Origin: Branchiostoma floridae
Taxonomy: Eukaryota; Chordata; Leptocardii; Amphioxiformes; Branchiostomatidae
Direction of reading: 5' to 3'
Length of the DNA stretch: 64,000 bases
NCBI RefSeq assembly: GCF_000003815.2
Contig: NC_049984.1
Coordinates: 15,251,158-15,315,157, forward strand
In this document: positions 56,011 through 64,000 of the stretch, piece after piece
Layout of the letters: the number at the start of each line of letters is the position of its first letter
Numbering within the stretch: the first letter of the stretch is position 1
Translations under genes and position numbers: made by a program
The notes under the pieces: model-generated
The model's input: only the letters and a program-made list of their open reading frames with translations
What the model was told of the DNA's origin: nothing
Databases searched by the model: none

Positions 56011-56221
56011 TGCACTAGTGTAGATATGAATAAAACTAATTTACAAAAATAAACAGAACCAAGCGTCGGACAATGATCTAGGGTAGCCTTTCCCAGACTG
56101 ACGCAAACGCCAAAGGGTTATATATTACAACCAAACAATCGTCCACGGGCGTTAGGACCTGATGGATGCCGGATGTAGAAATCTCTCTCTAGGACGTTCC
56201 ATAAACATTGCCTTGAGGAAA

Positions 56222-56450
56222 ATAAAATTTAGGTCGGACGTGACGGCCGATATATTTTGATTTGGCCCAACGTTACAGGGGCCAAGCATCAAACCGAAGT
56301 TCTTTTCGAACAACCAATCAGCGCCCTTCAAACAAGCAGTGTTCAGAGATTCGAACGCTGAATCATTCTTGACAGAGATAGAAGAAGGGCAGTTTGAACT
56401 TCCCCGAGCTCCACGCCCGAATTGGGGAGTTAATCGCATGTTTTTGTGTT
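56222..56450 (+). repeat. Direct repeat A, copy 1
   Basis: About 225 bp, from AAATTTAGGTCGGACGTGAC to AATCGCATGTTTTTGTG, repeated at 58324-58548 with only a few changes (for example GTCGG/GCCGG and GTTACAGG/GTTTCAGG). It contains CCAATCAGCG (56313-56322). The minus-strand frame (VKNDSAFESLNTACLKGAD region) is open in both copies but unrecognised. Confidence 0.9.
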
Positions 56451-56521
56451 TGTGAGTTAGTCTTATCTTTTGTTGTTTTGTGAATCGTCGCTTTGGGGGA
56501 ATTTACAGCGCTGGATTTGAA

Positions 56522-56740
56522 CACTGTTGCGGTAAGTGGGATATTCGTATCTTGACATTGGTAACGTTCGATTCCACAATATAAGTTTGGAAACTTTCCG
56601 GGCACATGTACACTGATGCCCCAGGTCTTTACACTGTTGCGGTAAGTGGGATATTCGTATCTTGACATTGGTAACGTTCGATTCCACAATATAAGTTTGG
56701 AAACTTTCCGGGCACATGTACACTGATGCCCCAGGTCTTT
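56522..56740 (+). repeat. Tandem duplication, 110-bp unit, 2 virtually identical copies
   Basis: ACACTGTTGCGGTAAGTGGG ... GATGCCCCAGGTCTTT is present at about 56522-56630 and again at about 56632-56740 with no difference that I can see over the repeated part. Confidence 0.9.
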
Positions 56741-57803
56741 CTTTTTTATCCATATAAGTATTGGGGTATGTAGCCTGTGTTCATTCACAGTTTATCTCAG
56801 TCACTAGTCTACTAGTAGCAAGACGGGAAGCAAACAGCAGACGATTGTTTGTGTTACAAAGAACTGTTGCCAGCGTGGGTGACGAAAAGGCCATGGAGTC
56901 TTCACGAAACTTTTTACAGATTTACTTGACTGAAAACTGTTAAGTCAAGGGTAGTATAACTGCGATTTGGTGTTTATCTGAACGTTTCTAGTCAGGATGA
57001 GGGCACTTCATACAGGCGTTTAATATCAAATAGGGTTCGAATAACACATTACAAATTCTCTACTGTACGTTCCCCACGTGGGGGCTGTTGGTATGGCCGT
57101 GAGGTCCATACTGCTAGCTTTTGGATGGGAGCATTTTCAATAATAGGGGTGAAAATGGCGTGCTGAGGCATGATTCAAAAATGGCACGTGTTCTGATTTC
57201 CGCCCAATTTAGATTGACAAAGACTGGAGATGTACTTAAAAGAAGGACACTTCAGGGCATATCGGTTGCCTTAGACGGACATCTTATTAATTTGTTTTAT
57301 ATTCTCTGTGATGATAAAAGTGTAATGTGAGGATGTAAAGTATAATTTCTTGAAACTCCAAACGCTGCCCCTCTCCCACGAATTATTTATTGGCTTGAAA
57401 ACATACCGGAAGATTGATTAACTTGTCGTTGCAATGTGCAATCTTTCTGGGCTCAAACTTAACAAGGTTTTAAGTCGTATATCTTACCGATTTTGTAAAG
57501 CACTGAAATTATTTTGCATACCGGAGCTAGTTTTTGACTGACAGATGGGTTTTGAAAAGTACCCGATTAAAGTTCCGTGCCGTTACTAACGTTATCTTAT
57601 GTATCGACACGATTACAAAACTTTGCATAGAATCTTTAACGTTATAAATCCTGCTGAGAAAAATGGAATTCAGGACTTTCAAGCATTCAAGCAATGTCAT
57701 AGATGGTTATTTTGAATCTTTGTATCGTACGCTCAGACTACTGTTTAACAGTGACGACAGAAGTACCACAGAGTGGATTTCAAAATTTTGACATTGTGCA
57801 TAA

Positions 57804-58106
57804 ATGAAACAAGGTAAATCAGGAGGGGTAATTTCACTATCCGGTGTTTATGAGTGCTTATTGTATGGCATTTATTTGTTCATGAGAGAAACAGCACAGT
57901 ATCGTGGAAAGGGGTATCTGAATCTGATGGTCACGTTTGCAGGGATCATCATTTTGTTCATGCCTACCTTACTGGCCTTTCTAAATCGCCTAGCGGCTCG
58001 CTTTGGGGGGTTTTTCGTCGCTATCGCTCCATTGGCGGGTGGAAAAATCGTGATTGATTGTTGGTTATATTACAACGTTTGTAAAACATTTTCAGATACA
58101 CAATAA
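57804..58106 (+). CDS. Hypothetical 100-aa hydrophobic ORF, unrecognised
   Basis: An ATG-initiated frame of 100 codons with three hydrophobic stretches: about 8-27 (VISLSGVYECLLYGIYLF), 41-60 (LMVTFAGIIILFMPTLLAFL) and 67-90 (FGGFFVAIAPLAGGKIVIDC...). It could encode a small membrane protein, but I recognise no family. Its last 23 or so codons fall in repeat B, whose second copy (63275) is preceded by an in-frame stop, so the frame is not preserved there. Another frame of 67 codons overlaps it. I think coding is possible but unproven. Confidence 0.2.
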   Translation: MKQGKSGGVISLSGVYECLLYGIYLFMRETAQYRGKGYLNLMVTFAGIIILFMPTLLAFLNRLAARFGGFFVAIAPLAGGKIVIDCWLYYNVCKTFSDTQ

Positions 58107-58321
58107 GTGTAATGATCGTATATGTCAGGCATGACAATTTGTGCAAAATGATTTCCATTTTGGTTTGTAAAGTTTCTCGTATTTGTTATGCTTTATGCCA
58201 GTCAATAAAAGTTGCTGGTATTCCCACCAAGAAACATTTAGTGTGGAGTGATTATGGGTTCTTTCTGAATAACTATAACGGCCGAGAAGGTAGGCATAAA
58301 TTCATTTTTGTGAAACAAAAA
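58034..58321 (+). repeat. Direct repeat B, copy 1
   Basis: 288 bp from GCGGGTGGAAAAATCGTGAT to TTTTTGTGAAACAAAAAT; by eye I find no difference from 63275-63563. It contains an AATAAA (58204). An open frame MIVYVRHDNLCKMISILVCK, continuing to FFLNNYNGREGRHKFIFVKQ, spans it in both copies. Directly followed by repeat A. Confidence 0.95.
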
Positions 58322-58323
58322 TA

Positions 58324-58548
58324 AAAATTTAGGCCGGACGTGACGGCCGATATATTTTGATTTGGCCCAACGTTTCAGGGGCCAAGCATCAAACCGAAGT
58401 TCTTTTCGAACAACCAATCAGCGCCCTTCAAACAAGCAGTGTTCAGAGATTCGAACGCTGAATCATTCTTGACAGAGATAGAAGAAGGGCAGTTTGAACT
58501 TCCCCGAGCTCCACGCCCGAATTGGGGAGTTAATCGCATGTTTTTGTG
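58324..58548 (+). repeat. Direct repeat A, copy 2
   Basis: Starts within 3 bp of the end of repeat B copy 1, so B and A are fused here. It ends AATCGCATGTTTTTGTG, after which sequence diverges from copy 1. Confidence 0.9.
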
Positions 58549-58899
58549 CCCTCCCACCCAGCTCCGAGTGAGTTTGGTTAGCTGATTATTGTGGATTATT
58601 TTGTATCATATTTTGTTTCTTTTTAATTCGAAAATTAATTCTTGCCGGTAACAAGTCAGGTTTTTGCCTGTTATGATATTTTTTAACCTCCTTGGGTTTA
58701 TACATCATGAAATTAGCTCAATATCAGGTCATGCTCTTTACCCGTTATGTGACCTGGTTTATTTATCATAAAGATAATTCTGCTGTGTGACCGTATGGCT
58801 CACAGTTAGTATTTGTTCATGGCTGATCGTTGACTCAATACTGCGAAGTTAATTTTAAAATGTGTCACCGTACAGACCATTTTTCTTCTTTTCTATTTA

Positions 58900-59530
58900 C
58901 CGGTGCGAAAGTATGACTCACAGGTTATGTTTAGGCTGTGTGACCGTATGACTCACAGACCATTCTTTTATTCTATTTACCTATGCGAAAGTAGGACCCA
59001 CATGTTATATTTCGGCTGTGTGGCTGTATGGCTCTCAGACCATTCTCTTATTCTATTTACCTGTGTGAAAATAGGACTCACATGTTATATATTGGCTGTG
59101 TGACCGTATGACTCACAGACCATTCTTTTATTCTATTATCCTATGCGAAAGTAGGACTCACATGTTATATTTTGGCTGTGTGGCTGAATGGCTCACAGAC
59201 CATTCCCTTATTCTATTTACCTGTGCGAAAGTAGGACCCACGTTATATTTCGGCTGTGTGGCCGTATGGCTCACAGACCATTCTCTTATTCTATTTACCT
59301 GTGCGAAAGTAGGACTTACAGGTTATATTTTGGCTGTGTGGCTGAATGGCTCACAGACCATTCTCTTATTCTATTTACCTGTGCGAAAGTAGGACTTACA
59401 TGTATATTTTGGCTGTGTGGTCGTATGGCTCACAGACCATTCTCTTATTCTATTTACCTGTGCGACCTGATAGGAGGGTTACCACAGGTTATTTTGGCTC
59501 TATGACTGTGTGACTCTTAGACCATTCTCT
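58900..59530 (+). repeat. Minisatellite, ~80-bp unit, about 8 copies
   Basis: GGCTGTGTGGCCGTATGGCT then CACAGACCATTCTCTTATTC, TATTTACCTGTGCGAAAGTA then GGACTCACATGTTATAT. The CACAGAC anchor recurs at about 58953, 59033, 59113, 59193, 59271, 59351 and 59429 (spacing 78-80). Each unit carries CTGTG...CACAG and ACCTGTG...CACA(T/G)GT inverted pairs. Confidence 0.92.
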
Positions 59531-59984
59531 TAAACAGGAATCCCGTGTTCCCTGGGTAAAGTACCAAGGAAGTATTCCCTACTGTGACCATCCCAGTAGC
59601 TACAAGGGTGAATTGTACCCTATAAATACATAGATTTATTAGAAATCCCAGACTGTCTACAGGGTGGAAACAAAGGCAGGGACACATTACGCTCGTTCTT
59701 GTTGAAATGTAAAAAATGCTGTCGCCTGCCTTTATGACTTGATATGGAGCAAATTATAGACAACATCACTGGTTCCTTCATTTTTCACAACCCCTGTAAT
59801 GTTTAAAAAATATGCACCACAACTTTCATGTTGCTTAACCGATTGGGAGATCATTATAGCCACTGGTGTGAATTCACCCCCTAAAAAGTTGGTGTCGCCT
59901 GAGAAGAAACGAAGAATTCAAGTAGTAGTAAAAATGTAACAATTCAGTTCCCAGAAGGTTTGTTCGGCAGGTGAAACCAGCTAC
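59531..59984. other. Non-repetitive spacer between two minisatellites
   Basis: About 450 bp without the repeat motif. No gene recognised. Confidence 0.5.
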
Positions 59985-60900
59985 CCATTTATCTGTGTAA
60001 AGGTATAACTCACAGGTTATTATTGACTGAGCGACCGTTTGACTCATAGACCATCCTCTTATATTATTTACCTGTGCCACCTGCTTGAAGGTTTAACACA
60101 GGTTATTTATGGCTGTGCGACCGTATGACTCACAGACCATTTTCTTATTTCATTTACCTGTGAGAACGTATAACTCACAGGTTATAATTCACTGATCGAC
60201 CGTTTGACTCATAGACCATCCTCTTATTATTTACCTGTGCCACCTGCTTGAAGGGTTAACACAGGTTATTTATGGCTGTGCGACCGTATGACTCACAGTC
60301 CATTTTCTTAATTTTATTTACCTGTGAGAACGTATAACTCACAGGTTATTTATGGCTGTGCGACCGTATGACTCACAGTCCATTTTCTTATTTTTACTTA
60401 CCTGTGACACCTGCTTGAAGGGTTAACACAGGTTATTTATGGCTGTGCGACCGTATGACTCACAGTCCATTTTCATATTTTTATTTACCTGTGCCACCTG
60501 CTTGAAGGGTTAACACAGGTTAATTATGGCTGTGCGACCGTATGACTCACAGTCCATTTTCTTATTTTTATTTACCTGTGAGAACGTATAACTCACAGGT
60601 TATTTATGGCTGTGTGACCGTATGACTCACAGTCCATTTTCTTATTTTTATTTACCTGTGAGAACGTATAACTCACAGGTTATTTATGGCTGTGCGACCG
60701 TATGACTCACAGACTATTTTCTTCTTTCATATACCTGTGCCACCTGCCAGCTTTATCACAGGTTAATTTTGGCTGTGCGACCGTATGACTCACAGACCAT
60801 TCTCTTATCTTTTTTACCTGTGTGACCAGGTAGGAGGGCTAGCATAGGTTATATTTGGCTGTGTGACTGTATGACTCACGGACCATTCTCTTATTCAATT
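59985..60900 (+). repeat. Minisatellite, 80/86-bp alternating units, about 10 copies
   Basis: Related to the previous array, but units have two forms: one with ACCTGTGAGAACGTATAACT then CACAGGT (a perfect 9-bp inverted pair ACCTGTGAG/CTCACAGGT), the other with ACCTGTGCCACCTGCTTGAA then GGGTTAACACAGGT. Both are followed by GGCTGTGCGACCGTATGACT then CACAGTCCATTTTCTTA. Spacing alternates between about 80 and 86 bp according to form. Confidence 0.92.
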
Positions 60901-61289
60901 ATTTATTGATTGAGATTCTCAGAATAAAATCTGAGACAGTGAGAGGTGTGAGCAACAGGGTAATCCTTGGCGTGGATACTGTAGGACTGTCGATTTGAGG
61001 GATGCTATTTCCCCCTCAATTATGTGTTCTTGGACATGGAATGTTGACCTTGGTGTGTCACAGTTTGAGTTATGAGAGTCTACCGCCAAAACAGACTGGA
61101 TTCCTGATGGTGAGTTACCTAAGGACGCCAGTGAGTGATAGTTCGTATATGGTAATCTGCATCTAAGTTTGTACTTTATACATATGAAGGATGATTTTAT
61201 ACCTTACATTGAGGTATACTATTTTAATGTTTCTTGCAGTGATCACATAGAATTTTACTATCTCACAATATATTCGATCACATACTATT

Positions 61290-61345
61290 TTATTTATTTA
61301 TTTATTAGGGCTAGCCCTTTGTAATAGCTATAATAATCACATACT
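61290..61345 (-). mobile_element. Possible antisense retroelement 3' end
   Basis: On the minus strand, CAAAGGGCTAGCCCTAATAA then ATAAATAAATAAA looks like the AATAAA-bearing short-repeat tail of a retroelement. Only the extreme end is visible. Confidence 0.3.
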
Positions 61346-61584
61346 ATGTTGAATCATGACAGTTATTACATTTTCTTTGTCGAAACATTCTTCATCAATT
61401 ACTTGATTTATTTTCTCTCCTTGTTCGGAGTTCCATCGATACCGCCAGCCCGAAAGACGGAAGGAAGAACGCAAAGTGACAAGTAACGGACCTTCAGCCG
61501 TCATTGCCACACTCTTTCTAGTACGACTTCAATTGTTCCCCCTACTACAACATTTGTTCTACCGAGAACAACATCGGCGGGCAA

Positions 61585-61995
61585 CACCAGCGTGCTAGGT
61601 AGGCTACCAGCAGGCCCATTGCCCAGCTCTACAAGTGGTGTGACTCGTGAAGGACATGTAGGACCAGTCTGCTAGGTAGGTTACCAGCAGGCCTACTGCC
61701 CAGCTCTACAAGAGGGATGACTCGTGAAGGACATGTAGGACCAGCCTGCTAGGTAGGTTACCAGCAGGCCTACTGCCCAGCTCTACAAGCGGGACTCGTG
61801 AAGAACATGTAGGACGAGTCTGCTAGGTAGGTTACCAGCAGGCCTACTGCCCAGCTCTACAAGTGGGATGACTCGTGAAGAACATGTAGGACGAGTCTGC
61901 TAGGTAGGTTACCAGCAGGCCTACTGCACAGCTCTACAAATGGGGTGATTTGTGAAGGACATGTAGGACCAGCCTGCTGGGAGTGTTACCAGCAG
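61585..61995 (+). repeat. Minisatellite, 72-77-bp unit, about 5 copies
   Basis: CTGCTAGGTAGGTTACCAGC then AGGCCTACTGCCCAGCTCTA, CAAGTGGGATGACTCGTGAA then GGACATGTAGGACCAG. The CTCTACAA anchor falls at about 61627, 61704, 61781, 61853 and 61931. Each unit has a near-palindrome CTGCTAGGTA...TACCAGCAG. Confidence 0.92.
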
Positions 61996-63274
61996 ACATC
62001 TGTTAGGTTTCTTCTTTAAGGACGGTTACTATTACATTTGGTGTTTGCCCGTGGAATATTTTACGTCTTGCGCACGTGCCATCGTTGTAACAGTTAGCAC
62101 CGCGCTTCATTGGATAGCAGTAAGCAAGTTGAACATATGTTGTCCCACTTATATTACTGATGTTTTTATGTTCGATGATAGCACATACGCATCTTATGAA
62201 CGTGATCTTACAGTTTCCAGTGATAGGGATCAGGATGTGGCAGTACCACAGACAGAAGAAAAACTCATCCAAAAACAACAACGACCTTACTACACTGAGT
62301 AATATTGGGGGCACGACTGTCCCTTGATAAATTGCAGGAATGTAGGGTTACCATTCAAGGACTACTACATCTTTCATCAGCCTTGAAACAGATCCAATTG
62401 ATAGGATTGCTAAAACATGTTTCTCCTGGTCATACTTTTCTATGACACTGTAGTACACTTAATTTTGTGAAAGTATAGTGGTGAACGGCCATGTATTATT
62501 TGCATAAGTGTTGTTTATCAAGATATGTGTCTTTATCCTTAACGTACTTGCTTTATGGATAGTTACATATGTTCTAGATACAGTTGACATAACCTAACTG
62601 AGAACGGAAGAAGATCTAAGAAACACGTTGTTACTTTACAGATCATATTAATAACCATCTCGCGGTATATTAAATGCCCAGAACCTGTGACATGTACACC
62701 TTTTGCTCCATAATAGACTCTTACGTAAGTTTTGTACATTCAGTTCCCTAGCATTTGTTCATATTCATACTTATGGTTATCCATTTGATTAGCCGGTTGT
62801 TGACTCCTAGATAGTTGCTTTCAAAGCTAAAGAAATAACCTGGTAAGTTTAAAGTGTGGCAAGTGCCAACTTATATTATTTTCGCTGTTCCTTGTTTATG
62901 TCTGGATACTTATTGGGTCTTAGTATCCTAGACACAGGCTCTTTGATTTGGAGACACGTTAGGACATGAGGTACATTAGTCAAATTTAAACATTTAGCAT
63001 ATTCCTGCCAATGATTACTGTGTTATACTACAGGGCTCTACTGGGTATTATTGTTATTGTAATATTGCCAGAGTGTTTGTTTTGTTATCGTTGTTGTTAA
63101 CTTTGCGGCAAGCTGACTTAACTTGGGCGCATAGCTATTCATGTGCCAAGCTGTGATTTCTATGCTTCGCTGTAGGACTCGTTAGCCCATATCGTTATTT
63201 CTTCTTTTGCCGGGGTAACCTTACCATTCTTGCTGCAAGTATATTCAACTTTGCACGAATGCTAATTTGTTGTA
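61996..63274. other. Intergenic, nothing confident
   Basis: A TTG-opened frame at 62045-62302 and its minus-strand shadow have no recognisable motif. The rest is AT-rich, unique-looking sequence. It ends in TGCTAATTTGTTGTAG immediately before repeat B copy 2. Confidence 0.4.
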
Positions 63275-63563
63275 GGCGGGTGGAAAAATCGTGATTGATT
63301 GTTGGTTATATTACAACGTTTGTAAAACATTTTCAGATACACAATAAGTGTAATGATCGTATATGTCAGGCATGACAATTTGTGCAAAATGATTTCCATT
63401 TTGGTTTGTAAAGTTTCTCGTATTTGTTATGCTTTATGCCAGTCAATAAAAGTTGCTGGTATTCCCACCAAGAAACATTTAGTGTGGAGTGATTATGGGT
63501 TCTTTCTGAATAACTATAACGGCCGAGAAGGTAGGCATAAATTCATTTTTGTGAAACAAAAAT
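63275..63563 (+). repeat. Direct repeat B, copy 2
   Basis: Matches 58034-58321 from GCGGGTGGAAAAATCG to GTGAAACAAAAAT. Here it is followed by CTATTGTTTCCGAACGCG and not by repeat A. The frame through B continues 14 further codons (SIVSERVGPLCTIR) before a stop. Confidence 0.95.
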
Positions 63564-63617
63564 CTATTGTTTCCGAACGCGTTGGCCCCCTTTGTACGAT
63601 ACGTTGAATGCTGAGCC

Positions 63618-63831
63618 CACCTTTCCACTAGACGGCGATCGCGCTGCGCTATCACTGCGACCTAAACGTATGTGTGTAACCTTTGATTTCATACTGAGTA
63701 TTGCAAACTCTAAAAGTGTGACTGAAAAGACAATTATAAAGCGCAAAAAATATTGTTTGTCTGTACAATTGGTTGAGCGATTTAAGTCGCAGAGAGAGCG
63801 CGGCGAGAGCACCGTCCTTTTGAAAGTAGGG
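63618..63831. mobile_element. Palindromic MITE, family 2
   Basis: CCACTAGACGGCGATCGCGC then CACTGCGACC (left) and AAGTCGCAGAGAGAGCGCGG then CGAGAGCACCGTCC (right) are inverted copies. The interior AAAAGTGTGACTGAAAAGAC and TTGGTTGAGCGA match the 38.4 kb copy. Confidence 0.75.
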
Positions 63832-64000
63832 TATAGGCAACACTGACCAAAATTGGATTTCTGCCACTCCTGATGGCATAAGCTATTGAAAGCTCCTCGC
63901 AATTCAGCCCCTGGCTGCAAAGAATGAGTAGTCGGCCCATCCAATAACAATAACAATAACATAAGACAAAACACGTAGAATTCGACCTCTATCTATGAAA

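Noticed and set aside
56152-56439. Minus-strand frame in repeat A (also 58375-58557) as a conserved protein
   Set aside because: It is open in both copies, but they are near-identical duplicates, so conservation gives no evidence of selection; no motif recognised.
58900-60900. CRISPR-like or attachment-site array
   Set aside because: Stems recur every 40 bp or so, but the sequence between them is also repeated; there are no unique spacers and no cas genes.

Overview
The window looks like nuclear DNA of an invertebrate animal, most likely an invertebrate deuterostome such as an amphioxus (Branchiostoma). That assignment is an inference. It rests on one intronless somatostatin/allatostatin-C-type neuropeptide receptor, tRNA-derived SINEs, fragments of several non-LTR retrotransposon (LINE) types, and many short palindromic (MITE-like) elements, minisatellites and microsatellites. 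There is no bacterial gene organisation: apart from the receptor, open frames are short, unordered and mostly shadows of repeats. One assembly gap (8901-9000, 100 N) is present, preceded by sequence that looks like poor-quality read ends.

Layout. 1-8.1 kb: palindromic elements, copies of a GT-rich dispersed repeat, a tRNA-SINE on the minus strand and small tandem repeats. 8.155-9.618 kb: a foldback-type transposon whose long inverted termini are built from a 10-bp tandem repeat, with a 9-bp target duplication. 9.7-10.93 kb: a 61-bp minisatellite with a higher-order pattern. 11-21 kb: repeat copies, CA/TA/TC microsatellites, a three-copy 0.6-0.9 kb tandem block (13.5-15.6 kb) and a perfectly bounded 170-bp palindrome (17.94-18.11 kb). 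21-24.3 kb: two kinds of LINE C-terminal fragments, a 126-bp tandem repeat and a tRNA-SINE. 27.6-28.1 kb: a further LINE 3' end, convergent with the receptor.

28.24-29.34 kb (minus strand): the only confident protein-coding gene, a 367-aa class A GPCR with a TATA box about 265 bp upstream of its ATG. 30-40 kb: a minisatellite interrupted by a LINE 3' end, several palindromic elements of two recurrent families and LINE remnants. 41.1-44.1 kb: a diverged satellite-like array of about 19 monomers of roughly 155-165 bp. 44.6 kb: a pogo/Tigger-like MITE. 46.6-49.3 kb: GAT and GA/GAAA microsatellites and a 340-370 bp tandem block. 50-56 kb: more palindromes, including one MITE inserted in another element.

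56.2-63.6 kb: an unusual compound structure with order A-X-B-A-Y-B. A is a 225-bp direct repeat and B is a 288-bp segment present twice with no difference that I can see by eye. Y contains hairpin-rich minisatellites (58.9-60.9 and 61.6-62.0 kb). No protein that would mobilise this structure is visible.

No operons or interacting gene sets are present. The window is best read as one receptor gene in a repeat-dense intergenic landscape. The most interesting signals are the repeat architectures and the receptor's non-canonical ligand-pocket residue.
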